From Plutella xylostella (lineage: Eukaryota > Arthropoda > Insecta > Lepidoptera > Plutellidae), in contig NC_063982.1 in the NCBI RefSeq assembly GCF_932276165.1, positions 2,187,501-2,251,500 on the forward strand: a stretch of 64,000 nucleotides of DNA, in the 5' to 3' direction. The notes under the pieces were generated by a model. The model did not search any database, had not been told where the DNA came from, and saw only the letters and a program-made list of their open reading frames with translations. Within the stretch, counting starts at the first letter, position 1; every line of letters starts with the position of its first letter. Shown piece by piece: positions 10,392-21,202 of the stretch. Both the position numbers and the translations under genes were made by a program.

Positions 10392-12471
10392 ATTTTGATT
10401 TGATTTGAAAAGGTCTTTATTTGCACATAATGTTAGTTACACAGCTTGCTTACTTTCTAGTGTTAGTTTTTATCCTAGAAGAAACTACTTTAAGCGGGAT
10501 GTTTTTTCAGACAAGACAATGCCTATATAAACAATATTGCATAAACAACTAATTAAATAACATAAATATATAATTTTTTTTCTAATACGTTAAGTATAAA
10601 GTGAGTTTGATGTTTTCATCTACAGATACACACTTTAGTGTAGTGTATATTAGCAACATAAGTATTGTGACAGTTAACACCTAATAAGAACGAAATCTTT
10701 AATTAGGTACCTAACAATAATGTTTATAACATTAACATAAAAGTTCAGTTTTAATCATGCTAACTCGGTACATAATGTAAAAAATATTGTGGGTAAATTC
10801 ACAAATCACGCCTCGGCTCGGGCGAATGTGCCGGCCGCGCACTGTGCGCTTGAACATAAGGGCGATATTCGCAGCGGGCAGCAAGACGGTCGCGCGGTGA
10901 CTCAAGCGTCATCGCTAAGCACGTAGTGATGGGGTAGCTTGTAAGTTTTATACCTGTCGGCATAACTCAAATTATGTAATCGGCTTAAACCAATTGCAGC
11001 GATTAAAGAATTGAAGTGGTTAGGATTTTTAAACAAGTAAAAGTTACGTGTTAATTTTAGAATATACTCGAGTAAAGTGGGAAACTTAATTATTTTGTGT
11101 AATTGTTTTAAATTTGTACGATACGGACAATTGTATGCTATCTTAAGGGCTTTGTTTTGTACAACTTGTAATTTTTTATGGTTGGACTGACAGGTACTGC
11201 TCCATACAGGGCAAGCGTAGGATATTGTGGGTCTGATCAAAGTCGTGTAAATATTTAGTTTCGTGGTGGAACTGAGAGGACATTTTCTATTAAGCACTGG
11301 GCTGAGGGCATTGAGTGCTTTGATACCTTTAGTTCGTATGTGGGCTACATGATGGGTCCAGTTGAGTTTATGGTCAAGCACTACCCCTAAGTACTTGACC
11401 GTTTTTTTCCATTCAATGGGATGGGCATTTATTTTAAGACTACGACATGGAAGCTCTCGCCGTCTAGTAAAAAGGATTGCTTCAGTTTTTGCTTCGTTCA
11501 GTTTCAATTTCCAGATAGTAAAGAAATTATAGATGAGGTCTATTGAAAGTTGCAGTCTATCAATGATGAGGTCAACGTCATCCGATGATGTAAAGCATGC
11601 TGTGTCGTCGGCAAAACATGCCAAGTTAGTGCGGGGCTGCTTAGGCATGTCATTTAGAAAAATGAGGAAGAGGTACGGCCCGAGAATGGACCCTTGGGGG
11701 ACTCCGGCAGGGATGGAATGAAGTTCCGACTGAGTGCCATTAACATAAACAAAGAAACTTCTCTTATTGAGATACGACTGGATTAGATTTACAAGTGGAA
11801 ATGGAACCCGGAGTTTTATTAACTTGTAAATAAGCCCTTGGTGCCAAACAGTATCAAAGGCCTTTTCTACGTCGAGGAGAAACATTCCAGTCGACTGGTT
11901 TAGGTTAAGTTGATGAGAAGCATGTTCCGCAACGCGTGCCAGCTGTTGGGTTGTCGAGTGGCAACTACGGAAGCCAAATTGTTCCTCAATCAGATGGTTT
12001 TTGGTTGCTTTGAGGAGGCGGCAGTAGATAATTTCTTCAAACAGCTTTCCTAGAGTTGGAAGAAGGCTGATAGGGCGATATCCCGAGGGAGATGAGTCTT
12101 CCTTGCCTGGCTTTTTAATCGCAATCATCTTCGCAGTTTTCCAACTTAAAGGAAAGTAATTTAACGCTAAGCATGAATTAAATATTTTGGTGACGAGGAC
12201 AATCGCTTTTTGGGGTAGATTTTTTATAGCGGAGTTATTAATATCATCGTAACCTGGAGCTTTTCTCAATTTGAGTTTGCGAATCGATTTAACTACCTCT
12301 TGCGGGCGTACTGGGGTAGTGAGCGCCTCGCGATCCTCACTGCCATTTAAAGCTGTGATAGATGAGGTTACCTCATTCTCTGCTTCACTAGACCAGTTGT
12401 GAGTTAAACTCATATTTTGAGAAAAGGAGGAGGCAAGTTCTTCCGACTGCTCCTTAGGAGTTTTTGTGAAA
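10392..12471 (-). mobile_element. 5'-truncated jockey-like LINE (LINE-2) inserted in LINE-1
   Basis: 2080 bp between perfect 9-bp duplications. Its 3' end is at 10392, where the minus strand ends in an AATAAAG signal and a CAAATCAAATCAAAAT tail. Its 5' end at 12471 is cut inside the ORF, as in target-primed insertions that stopped early. About 510 bp of 3' untranslated sequence follows the stop, and includes a GC-rich patch at 10800-10900. Confidence 0.9.
10902..12471 (-). pseudogene. LINE-2 reverse transcriptase, 5'-truncated
   Basis: 523 codons open to a TGA at 10902-10904. Reverse transcriptase blocks in order: KLRKAPGYDDINN, YRPISLLPTLGK, EEQFGFRSCHSTTQQ, LLDVEKAFDTVWH, AGVPQGSILGP, and the active-site CFADDTA. 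After these come KLNEAKTEAILF, KYLGVVLDHKLNW and the C-terminal domain with ACPVWSST. FADD and the LGVxLDxxLxW block point to the jockey clade. The endonuclease and ORF1 are lost. The frame stays open 5' of 12471 only because the antisense of LINE-1 is open there; residues read from 12472-12806 are not part of this protein. Confidence 0.9.
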
Positions 12472-12480
12472 GTACCACTG
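12472..12480 (+). repeat. Right target-site duplication of LINE-2
   Basis: Second GTACCACTG. The bases after it continue the LINE-1 frame from the left block without loss or gain. Confidence 0.9.
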
Positions 12481-14406
12481 CGATCCTTAGACGGGACGCA
12501 ACGGCTAACATCTAGGGAAGACACTATGAATCGTTGGGCTGAGCATTTTAAATACCTACTAAATGTAGATCGATCAGCTGATCTTGAGCACATTCGAGCA
12601 CTCACAAAGTTCCCCGAAAAAACAAATTTGTGTGATCCGCTCACACTTGAAGAAGTTATTACAGCCATAAGACAGCAACCAAACGACAAAGCGGCTGGTG
12701 TCGACGACATTGTTGTAGAACTTTTGAAGTATGGAGGAGAAAAGCTGCACAACAACCTGTGGAAATTGTTTTTGCGCATGTGGAACGAAGAACAAGTACC
12801 AAGCAACTTTAAAATCTCTCGTATTTGTTCCCTTTACAAAAATAAGGGAGACCGTTCCGACTGCAATTCGTACCGAGGTATATCTCTGCTATGCATCCCT
12901 GGAAAAATCTTCGCCAAAGTTCTTTTAAATCGACTGATTCCCTTGTCCAAAACTCTCCTGCCAGAGAGCCAATTTGGCTTCAGGCCTGAAAGAGGAACCT
13001 GCGAGGCTATATTTACTTTGCGCCAATTGCAAGAGAAAAGTAAAGAGCAACGTCAACCGCTCCATCTGTGCTTTGTGGACCTTGAGAAGGCATTCGACAG
13101 CGTACCTCGCGAGGCCTTGTGGTTGATCCTGGAGAAATATGGCTGTCCCGACAAGTTTATTAGGTTAATTCGACTGCTTCACGACAACATGACATGCTGT
13201 GTAGCAGCATATGGTGAACAGACTGAGTTTTTCCCCGTTACCTGTGGAGTCAAACAAGGATGTGTCTTAGCTCCCACCCTGTTCGCCCTGTATTTTGCTG
13301 TCGTGGTTCGTGAAACCTTGCTAGACACTTCAGAAGGCATCGCTATCCGCTTTCGGACAGACGGAAAGCTATTTAATCTAGCTAGACTTAAGGCCAGCAC
13401 CAAAGTCTCTTACGACATGATAACGGAGATTATGTATGCGGATGACCTATGTTTTGTGGCTAATTCACCAGGCGGTCTACAACAGCTGATGAGCAAGCTC
13501 AACGAGGCGTGCTGCAGATTTGGACTGAAAATAAGTGTTAAGAAAACCGAAGTTATGTCTTTGGACACACCGCCAACGGCCGACTCTGCACTGAATATTC
13601 GCCTGGGGGTAACTGCTCTTAAGCAAGTAGACAAATTCCGGTACCTGGGGAGTACCTTAACAGCTAAGGGGGACCTAGACGCCGAAATCAACAGCAGGAT
13701 TGGCGCGGCTTCCGCAGCCTTTGGAAAGCTACAGCTGAAGATGTTCCGCTCACACGACATCCGGAGGTCAACTAAGATCGCTGTGTACATGGCTATAGTC
13801 CTCCCAAACCTTCTCTACTCAGCCGAAACGTGGTGCTTGTATCGACGACACATCCGGACACTAGATAGGTTTCACCTCAAGTGTCTCCGAGAGATTTTAA
13901 ATATAAAATGGTCAGACCGTATTCGAAATACAGAGGTGTTGCGTCGGGCTAAGGTCGGTGGCATCGAAGCTTATCTTATGAGACGACAACTGCGCTGGTG
14001 TGGTCATGTCTCCCGCATGTCCGATGACAGGCTCGCGAAACGCGTATTCTATTCGGAGCTCCGTGAAGGCACGCGCAAGCGAGGTGGCCAGTTCCTTCGA
14101 TACAAGGACGTAATGAAAAGGCACATGAAGAGATGCGACATAGACCCGAACAGCTGGGAGGAGACTGCAGCTGAACGCCCAAAATGGAGACATCTTGTGC
14201 AAGGAAATGTCTTCACTTTTGAGGAGCAGTGGCGAACAGACCTGGACACAAGAAGAGAGGAACTAAAAGCCAGACCACCTGCGGCAATCGTATACAATTA
14301 CGAAAATGGTTCACTGAAATGTGAAATGTGCGGTCGAACATTTACCGCCAAGATTGGCTACATAAGCCACATCCGGGCACACCAACGAAGCCTAAATCTT
14401 CATTAG
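12481..14406 (+). pseudogene. LINE-1 ORF, 3' part: reverse transcriptase and zinc finger
   Basis: 642 codons including stop. Reverse transcriptase motifs: DKAAGVDDIVVELLK, NSYRGISLLCIPGKI, ESQFGFRPERGT, FVDLEKAFDSVPRE, GVKQGCVLAPTLF, and the active-site MYADDLCFVA. Then comes FRYLGSTLTAKGDLDAEI and a C-terminal domain with QLRWCGHVSRM. The last 30 residues hold a C2H2 finger, CEMCGRTFTA to HIRAH. No internal stop or frameshift is visible, so this part would be functional if joined to an intact 5' half. The apparent ATG at 12466 lies in LINE-2 and the duplication and is not the real start. Confidence 0.9.
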
Positions 14407-14446
14407 CAGTCGCCGTAGCCGTATCGGCTTGGAAGACATCATCATC

Positions 14447-14456
14447 AGTGTAGGGG
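14447..14456 (+). repeat. Right target-site duplication of LINE-1
   Basis: AGTGTAGGGG, matching 8265-8274, directly after the ATCATC tail. Confidence 0.8.
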
Positions 14457-14534
14457 AAAAAATTGATTTCAATATAATAAAGTTAGTAACTTTCAATACC
14501 TAATCAAAGTTAAAAGCGATTGAAATGTTGCTTT

Positions 14535-14640
14535 AAGGTTTAGGTAAGCGTCCAACTTGCGGAATCGTACGTATTCAGTATTCTTTGTATAGAAATTCGC
14601 ACAAGAGCGTCCACTTCATCGGCATTTCCGACGCCGTTTC
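14535..14640 (-). repeat. Old dispersed repeat (family X), uninterrupted copy
   Basis: On the minus strand: GAAACGGCGTCGGAAATGCC, then GAATTTCTATACAAAGAATA and GTTGGACGCTTACC. The same order occurs on the plus strand at 42007-42349, where a MITE splits it, and the right part again at 40830-40895. No coding capacity seen. Confidence 0.6.
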
Positions 14641-14835
14641 TTCTTCTTCTTCTTCCTTGCCTAATCCTTATTTAGGGTCGGCATTGTTCGTCATGCCGCG
14701 CCATTTTACCCTATCCTCTGTCATATAAATAAATAAATAAATATCCTCATTCACTCCACACCCTCTCATATTTTCTTTCACGCAATCAAGCCACGTTTTT
14801 CTTGGTCTTTATCCGCCGTTTATCCATACATTTAT
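14641..14835 (-). mobile_element. Retroposon 3' region with (GAA)n tail
   Basis: On the minus strand it reads GACAGAGGATAGGGTAAAAT, GGCGCGGCATGACGAACAAT, CCTAAATAAGGATTAGGCAA and ends in (GAA)n. It matches my recollection of a lepidopteran SINE or LINE tail. A short AAAT array sits inside at 14727-14742. Confidence 0.5.
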
Positions 14836-15014
14836 GAAAATCCGTTTGGTCCGATACGTGCGATACTGATTACCTTTAATAAATGATCTTCTTAATGGCG
14901 TGGAACTCATAAAAGCTAGTCTAGCATCAGTCCAGGGTGTGCAGGCGTATTTTTAAGAAACACACAGACGTTAAATAAGTCAAAGAAATTATCTTATTAA
15001 TCGAATTATACAAT

Positions 15015-15166
15015 ACTAGCTGTTCCCGCGAGCTTCGTTTCGCCTTAAAAAGTTTTCCCGTGGGAATTCCGGCATAAAAAGTAGCTTATGTTCTTTCCCA
15101 GGGTCTAGATCGTATGTATACCAAATTTCATTCAAATCCGTTCAGTAGTTTTGGCGTGAAAGAGTA

Positions 15167-15210
<44 letters not shown>
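15015..15210 (-). mobile_element. Helitron-like (GTCT)n element, copy 3, end missing
   Basis: The 3' end ACTAGCTGTTCCCGCGAGCT (reverse strand) is intact, but the element stops at the end of its (CAGA)n tract, so the usual 5' 50 bp is absent. Confidence 0.8.
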
Positions 15211-15211
<1 letters not shown>

Positions 15212-15531
15212 AACACCTTTGATCACACATGCTCAAATAAAAACACATAAGTACAAATCAGCAAAACTGATTTTAAAGTTATTAGCTAATTGATTTCACA
15301 AGTGATCCTGTAATGATCTCAAGATAGTAGCTAGATAGCCTAGGTCCGGTATAGCATTCGGAGTAAGAACCCAGAAGGTATTATTTTTCTTGGATATAAA
15401 TTTTCAAGTATTTTACATAGGAGATACAGAAAACGTGCTGTAGGATGACCATGACTGTGAGATCGCTATTTGGGACAATGAAACTAGCTTTTATTTAAAA
15501 CTAATCAATTACATTAGTCTAAAACTACAAA
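15211..15531. other. Unassigned sequence
   Basis: No recognised gene or repeat. Confidence 0.5.
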
Positions 15532-15673
15532 GGCCCTGTTTCACAATGTCTGGTTAGTGGCTACCTGTGAGATAAAATACATGCTGTCGCTGTCAAAAAA
15601 AATGTAACAGAGAGTGATAGCATAGTGTTTTATCTTACAGGTAGCCACTAACCAGACATTGTGAAACAGACCC
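15532..15673. mobile_element. MITE family H, copy 1
   Basis: Inverted arms of about 55 bp beginning GGCCCTGTTTCACAATGTCT and ending AGACATTGTGAAACAGACCC, with a short centre. The second copy at 40948-41088 has a TTA duplication, which suggests the PIF/Harbinger group. Confidence 0.75.
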
Positions 15674-15703
15674 TAAGTATACTAGCTTATAAGTGACTTA
15701 TTT

Positions 15704-15960
15704 GACGACCGAATGGTGTAGTGGTTAGCGACCCTGACTGCTATGCCGAAGGCCCCGCGTTCGATATACATATGTAGTATAAGTACAAAGACAGATATTT
15801 GTGCTTACTCGAGTCTTGGGTGTTAATACTCGTATGTACCTATATAATAATAAAGTATCTAACTATTACATAAACACCTGTACCAGACCCATACAACAGG
15901 CTCTGCCTAGTTTGGGGTCGGATGGCCGTGTGTGAGATGTCCCCACATATTATTATTTAT
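15704..15960 (+). mobile_element. SINE-A, TTA-tail subtype, mutated head
   Basis: GACGACCGAATGGTGTAGTG head with a damaged B box (GTTCGATATAC), then the GGGGTCGGATGGCCGTGTGT block and a (TTA)n tail. Confidence 0.8.
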
Positions 15961-16310
15961 ATGTGTAAGTAGTCCCTTTCGCTGAAGTTGCACAGGATCG
16001 AATGGTGAAGAAAAAAGGGGAGGCATTTGCCCAGCAGCGGTAAAGCAAGGAGCCAATAATATTTTTTTAAGTTGTCCCGTATCCCCTAGCCACATGGTCA
16101 CCCCACTCGATTCAGCATTGAATGCGCCCGCGCCGTCTACGAAATTCAAATCATTCTTCGTCCGATGCGCCAACTGTCACCGCATTACCATATACCTTGT
16201 TTTGTATGTAAAAACGAGGGGATTTTTTTTTGTACCTTTTTTCTGGATGCATAAAAAGGCTAGGCTAACGATGCAGTATATGCCTTTTTAAGAAGTCGGG
16301 ATTTAGGAGT
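15961..16310. other. Unassigned sequence
   Basis: No recognised gene. The 65-88 aa ORFs here overlap on both strands and lack domain features. A GAAGAAAAAAGGGGAGGC-TTTGCCCAGCAG patch near 16007 recalls a LINE or SINE 3' end, but is too short to assign. Confidence 0.4.
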
Positions 16311-16375
16311 GGGGCCGATGGTCCAGTGGTGGATCGTGAAGCCTGAGAACTAGTAGTGCTGGGTTTGAATCATAA
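16311..16375 (+). mobile_element. tRNA-like segment, probable SINE head
   Basis: GGGCCGATGGTCCAGTGGTG resembles an A-box region, and 35 bp on GCTGGGTTTGAATC resembles a B box. Acceptor stems do not pair convincingly, so I do not call a tRNA gene. Confidence 0.35.
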
Positions 16376-16384
16376 AACAAGGCG

Positions 16385-16650
16385 AATGGCATCAGCCTAT
16401 AGCGGTGCACTGGACGTAGGCCTCTCCCAATGCTCGCCACTGGATGCGATCTATAGCTTTCTGCATCTAATCATAACCAGCCACCTTTCACAAGTCCTCA
16501 CTCCATCTAGCCGTAGGGAGTCCTAAACTACGTTTGCCTAGTCGCGTTTTACACTCCAGAAAACATTTACCCCATCGGTTAAATCGTTATCGGTTCATCG
16601 ACAGATGTGATCAGGCCAATGCCACTTTTCTAGCTAGCTCGGTGAAGCTA
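16385..16650 (-). pseudogene. LINE polymerase C-terminal remnant
   Basis: The minus strand contains KWHWPDHIC, an RLDGVR segment and, at its 3' end, AGGCCTACGTCCAGTGCACC, a LINE tail pattern (AGGCCTAYGTCCAGCAGTGG). Several stops interrupt it. It is an old, decayed copy. Confidence 0.5.
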
Positions 16651-16741
16651 TGACCTTAGTTCTCAGTCTAATCACTGCATGACGAGTTGCGTTGCGCAAA
16701 AAATATTCTTTTGAAATCGGGCAGGGTACCGTACCACCTCC

Positions 16742-16853
16742 GAAATTAACAATGACAATAAGCATTGCTTCTCTGCTGATGTTGACATAATTTGTATCGA
16801 TCTGACACGTTTTGCCAGAAAATCGATGCTGCTTAAGCTTTGTTGATTGCTAA
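16742..16853. mobile_element. MITE family K, copy 1
   Basis: Inverted ends AATTAACAATGACAATAAGC and GATGCTGCTTAAGCTTTGTT, then GATTGCTAATG. Related copies are at 20122-20165 (one end) and 59876-59998. Confidence 0.5.
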
Positions 16854-17421
16854 TGTATTAATGGTGGCAGAGCAACAGCATTGTACAATCACCAAAATAA
16901 TTACATGGCTGCAAACTACAAACTGTTTAATATTACGATCCCCTAGGTGATAGATTTTTTTATTTTATTTATAGTATTTGTTTGTATCCCTTATGTTTTG
17001 TATCGATAAAATATTATTTGATTCATTTATCTTCCACCCATGAGCCTCTCGATAAAACTGTTGGTGTTGCGGTGGCACACATTATCTTTTGCTTGACTGT
17101 ACCTCCCTAGACCAAACTTTCAAACATCAAAGATCTTTTTGTATTAAAGTAAAGTGCTCTATCAATGTCGAAGATAGAAGGAATATTACCTTATACATGC
17201 AGGTTCTGGCCTGGTTTGCATGACCGTATGGAAAGTTAAATAATAAGCAAGTCTTGGGAATATATTTATTATGTATATTACATGCCCTTCGCTTCAGCAT
17301 TTTGTGCATACAAGTCGCACAGGCTGGAATAAATAACCTGCATTTTTTCATACTTCGCATAAAAGGTAAAAAATCTTACCCCCTTATTCATAAAAAAGTA
17401 ACTGGACGCTTAACTAAACTA
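16854..17421. other. Unassigned sequence
   Basis: No recognised gene or repeat. The 77- and 82-aa ORFs on opposite strands are shadows of each other. Confidence 0.5.
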
Positions 17422-17423
17422 TA

Positions 17424-17554
17424 CAGGGTGTTGCAAAAAGGGTATACTAAGCCGAAACCTACATGTGCAGCATGGTATATCAAAACTGATATCAGAATTT
17501 GAAAATCCGCGAATTGTAGGTTTCGGCTTAGTATACCAATTTTGCAACACCCTG
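17424..17554. mobile_element. TA-site MITE, family G, 131 bp
   Basis: Begins CAGGGTGTTGCAAAAAGGGT and ends CCAATTTTGCAACACCCTG. TA at 17422-17423 and 17555-17556 is the target duplication. Arms extend about 40 bp through GTATACTAAGCCGAAACCTA. TA duplication and ends suggest the Tc1/mariner superfamily. Confidence 0.85.
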
Positions 17555-17556
17555 TA

Positions 17557-18094
17557 TATCTATAACTAAAGCGTCCAGTAACTCCGTCCAGTTTATTAAA
17601 AAGGGGGTTATTGTGTCTTTATAATCAAAATAAAATCAATTAATACATATCTACTTAACTAAATGTAATTTTTTTGCCGGAATTCACAGGCTAAAACTTT
17701 TAATGCGATGCTCAGATCGCCAAAGCTAACATCATAATTATAAGTTTTATTAACTTTTGTCACATATCTTGTACTTAATGGTACATTGACCTTCAAAGGG
17801 GAAAATCACTGACGAAATTAAATCCAAATTTACAAAAATTTACGCCTGTAAATAACTCACTCAGGTACTCATAATAATAACGAGATTAATTTGTCACAAG
17901 ACCCAAGCATTAACGCATATAATATTAAAGGTTTTCCATACATACATACCTATATAAAGTATGAAGGTAACCAGTAGCATCTACCATACGTTGAAGTCAG
18001 TTAGACATTATCAAATCTTCCAGGCTCCTTGCCCACGGGTTATTCCTATACAGTCATTGAAATTGGTTCTTATTTTAACTTTATTCATTATGTA
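17557..18094. other. Unassigned sequence
   Basis: AT-rich. No gene or recurring repeat recognised. Confidence 0.5.
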
Positions 18095-18230
18095 GAGGTT
18101 GCAAAAAGGGTATACTAAGCTGAAAGCGGGTGATTCAGGGGGTTATTATAAACTACTTTTGTTGTACGAGTTTTGTAAATTCGTGAAATAAAATTATTGG
18201 GCTTAGTATACCCTTTTTGCAACACTCTGT
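18095..18230. mobile_element. TA-site MITE, family G, subtype 2
   Basis: GAGGTTGCAAAAAGGGTATA at the left and TATACCCTTTTTGCAACACTCT at the right. The interior AAGCGGGTGATTCAGGGGGT differs from the other copies but matches the half element at 2567. Confidence 0.75.
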
Positions 18231-19590
18231 TTATATCCTTCTCTTGGTTCTTAGTTACCTCTCTGCGAATTTCCAGCCCAATCGGTTTAGCTGTTTATTG
18301 CACAAATTTAGGATATTTTACCAATAGTGTCATAAAATAAAGAAGTCTCACCGATCATGTCGCAACCCAATCCTAAAATGACCTTTGTCCTTATTTTAAT
18401 TAATAAATTATGATTTTCCTCAAACTTGCTAGAAACAAAACACAAAAAATAAAAATACATGGGTGTAACCGGAAGGGTCCTTTTAAGGTAAAGTAGGCTT
18501 AATGAGGACAAGTAAATGACAGTGGGGGGATGCTATCCCATTTCACCTCCGCCTACCCTGGGTTCCTCCTGCCTACCCGTCTCATATTGATTTTATAACA
18601 AGTAGGTAATATTTATGAGAGAGACTCAAAAGTTCTACCTGAAGAGCAAAACTGCTTGAGAAAATTTTGAAGACGGAAAAGCGTAGGGTATTTTTTTGTT
18701 TTTTAATATTATTATATTATTTTGAAGTGCTGCTTGACGACTTGTTTGGGGTTTTGGACAGTTTTCCGAGTTGAGGGTTGCATGACTTGAAATATATTTA
18801 TTTAATAGATAAGTATTAGGTATATTACTAATTTTTATTTGTATTTAAAAATGTGAGCAATATAAAAAAAAACAATATTTAAAACTGTAGCAGATTTATC
18901 ATTTCAGAAGTCAAATGAAGAAAACCTCACAAATTTATCAATGTTCCAAATCACAAATTTTGTATCTTACTATTTATTATACAGGGTGTTGTAAAAAAAT
19001 CTCTACTGTCAAAAAAAATGTTGGTCTCGTGACTTTTTAGTATGGAAAAAGAATAAATTGCGATTTACATAGATACTCGTAATTTATAAAACAAAAGATA
19101 TACATAATGGTCCCCTGAGTAGGTACAACCTATTGCATATGTCGCAGGCATCTGGTTGAATCCCTAGCGCGTTCATTGGATGGCGCTATTCAATTGTATG
19201 GCTAAATGACGACTCGTCAAGTGGTTAAATGTAACGTTCGACGTCTTGACTGAACGTTTACACACCGTAAACCTAAAACACCAATTTTTCCAGAACCAGA
19301 TTCATTTATCTAAGAATACCTATCATGGTCTGCTGTAAAATCGCCTCCCCCAGAGTAACTAAGGTACATGCATCAAAAGAGATACGCAGGAAGCATATCT
19401 GACGTGCAAACAGTTTGAAAATTAGTGACAGAATCTTAGATTAACGATATAGGAATAAGATGGCGTGTCACATACAAAAACACAAGTATCAAAAAACTGT
19501 CTGCATTTAATTTACTGTTTAAACTGAGTTCAACCCAATGACAACCAAAGAATAAAGGCACAAATGCTCTAACCGCACTAATTACGAATA
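18231..19590. other. Mostly unassigned; isolated MITE G terminus at 18981
   Basis: TACAGGGTGTTGTAAAAAAA at 18981 followed by a GTGACTTTTTAGTATGGAAA block (19027) looks like one end of a family G element without its partner. The rest shows no gene or recurrent repeat. Confidence 0.45.
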
Positions 19591-19858
19591 GACGACCGAA
19601 TGGCGTAGTGGTTAGTGACCCTGACTACTGAGCTGAAGGTCCCGGGTTCGATTCCCGGCTGGGGCAGATAGGTATTTGTTTAAAGACAGATATTTGTACT
19701 CGGGTCTTGGGTGTTGATATTTATATTTAGTACCTATCTATCTATCTATGTATTTGTGTAGATATATCAGCTGTCCGACACCCATAACACAGGTTCTGTC
19801 TAGCTTGGGGTCGGATGGCCGTGTGTGAGATGTCCCACATATTTATTTATTTATTTAA
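19591..19858 (+). mobile_element. SINE-A, TTA-tail subtype
   Basis: Head GACGACCGAATGGCGTAGTG with intact A and B boxes, an ATCT tract, the GGGGTCGGATGGCCGTGTGT block and a TTTA-type tail. Confidence 0.85.
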
Positions 19859-19993
19859 TTCAAAAGAAGAGCTCAGTGGCGGAACTGGGGTGTTATTTGT
19901 GGGGACGTTTCCTTTGCACTGACACTCCATCTATGTAGTTCGTACGAGTATTAAAGTATAGTTGTTACCAACACATTAACTTTTCTATTCTAT

Positions 19994-20118
19994 CCCTTGT
20001 ATCATCCAAAATTTGGCACTAGATTTTATTATGGAAGGTGTAGTGTGGGGCTACCTCCCTTGCATCATCCAAAATTTGACACTAGATTTTAATACGGAAG
20101 TGTAGTGTGGGGTTTTTA
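19994..20118 (+). repeat. Two-unit tandem repeat, period 63 bp
   Basis: CCCTTGTATCATCCAAAATT at 19994 and CCCTTGCATCATCCAAAATT at 20057 each continue into GACACTAGATTTTA-like sequence and TGTAGTGTGGGG. There is about 90% identity between units. Confidence 0.75.
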
Positions 20119-20121
20119 CCA

Positions 20122-20165
20122 TTGAACATTCGAAATTAACAATCCTTAAACAGCGTCGCTCACTT
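20122..20165 (+). mobile_element. MITE family K, single end
   Basis: CGAAATTAACAATCCTTAAA followed by CAGCGTCGCTCACTTGTCAA matches 59885-59925. The other end is missing because a Helitron-like copy follows. Confidence 0.5.
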
Positions 20166-20188
20166 GTCAAATCCTAATCCTAACTTCC

Positions 20189-20218
20189 TAACTAATATTA
20201 TAAATGCGAAAGTAACTG

Positions 20219-20249
<31 letters not shown>

Positions 20250-20401
20250 TACTCTTTCACGCCAAAACTACTGAACGGATTTGAATGAAATTTGGTATAC
20301 ATATGGTATAGACCCTGGCAAAGAACATAGGCTACTTTTTATCCCGGATTTCCCACGGGAAAACTTTTTAAGGCGAAGCGAAGCTCGCGGGAACAGCTAG
20401 T
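20189..20401 (+). mobile_element. Helitron-like (GTCT)n element, copy 4
   Basis: Preceded by a repeated ATCCTAATCCTAACT stretch, it begins TAACTAATATTATAAATGCG and ends GGGAACAGCTAG before T, with about seven GTCT units. Confidence 0.85.
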
Positions 20402-20485
20402 CTGACATAAATTGTATGGATCTTACTTGTGTACGTTATGTACAATGATTTCAAAAGGAAGGATGCGCCCGTCAGAACATTGCGC

Positions 20486-20587
20486 TTAAAGAAAATAACA
20501 CCCGCCCGCTGGCCCTAATTCAAACAAATTATGACAGATATATGAGATTTTAGGGCCAACGCGCGGGTGTCATTTTCTTGAGCGGTA
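20486..20587. repeat. Foldback MITE, about 35-bp arms
   Basis: CGCTTAAAGAAAATAACACC then CGCCCGCTGGCCCTAA at the left; TTAGGGCCAACGCGCGGGTG then TCATTTTCTTGAGCG at the right. The centre is about 30 bp. No second copy in the window. Confidence 0.65.
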
Positions 20588-21202
20588 GGTCCTGTCCTTA
20601 CGCTAGTAATATTTAAGTCAATGCTTATGTATTATTAATTGCTAACGTACGGCAGCTGGAGCTACTTTATCTCTTTTTCTGCCTGTACAATCGGTTGCTT
20701 AGCAACCGTATCTGGGTTTTCTTCCTGACTGATCGGCAAATACGGTTAGGGGAAGCCCGGGTTCGTTGGTCATGGCCGTCCATAGAGCTATGTGGGGTTT
20801 AGACACGCCTGCAAGAGTGCGGAAAGTTATAGTTTTCACACTTGGTTAAGATATAAAATGTATGTGGATCGTGGGTAAATCAGCATGTAGAGTGTGAGTT
20901 TTTACACCGTTTGTGTAGAGGTACTCATATACACTCATAAACTTACCTAAACTGTAGGTATTTTGTTAGACTTTAAATAAAAGGTATTTAAACAATCTTT
21001 ATGTGTTTTACTTATCAAAATTGAAAAACAACAACTAAAATATATGGTTTAGTTACTACTAAAAACCTGCTTTTCAAATACAAAATAAATTCAAATACTA
21101 CCTTCATTGTGTACATTTTATGTCAAGTATGAAAAAATGCAGTATAGTCTCTTCTACAAGTGTTCATTAGTCTATGGCCGGCAATCATTACACCTGTGCC
21201 GA
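20588..21202. other. Unassigned sequence
   Basis: No recognised gene or repeat. GGTTGCTTAGCAACC at 20692-20706 is a short perfect palindrome-like hairpin. Confidence 0.5.

Larger units (their letters stand above)
8275..14446 (+). mobile_element. Full-length LINE (LINE-1), interrupted by LINE-2
   Basis: Bounded by a perfect 10-bp duplication and ending in a short (ATC)n tail. Parts in order: 838-nt leader, one long ORF in two exonic blocks (9113-10391 and 12481-14406), and a 40-nt 3' end. Without the 2080-bp insertion and one copy of its 9-bp duplication the element would be about 4.1 kb. The protein plan is AP-like endonuclease, reverse transcriptase, then a C-terminal zinc finger; by general resemblance it is an RTE-like or related clade. 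It cannot now make full protein. Confidence 0.85.

Noticed and set aside
12472..12806. N-terminal 111 residues of the minus-strand 634-aa ORF
   Set aside because: They are antisense of LINE-1 and read open by chance; LINE-2 begins at 12471.
12466..14406. 646-aa ORF taken as starting at 12466
   Set aside because: The first codons come from LINE-2 and the duplicated target; the real frame enters from LINE-1 at the GTACCACTG site.
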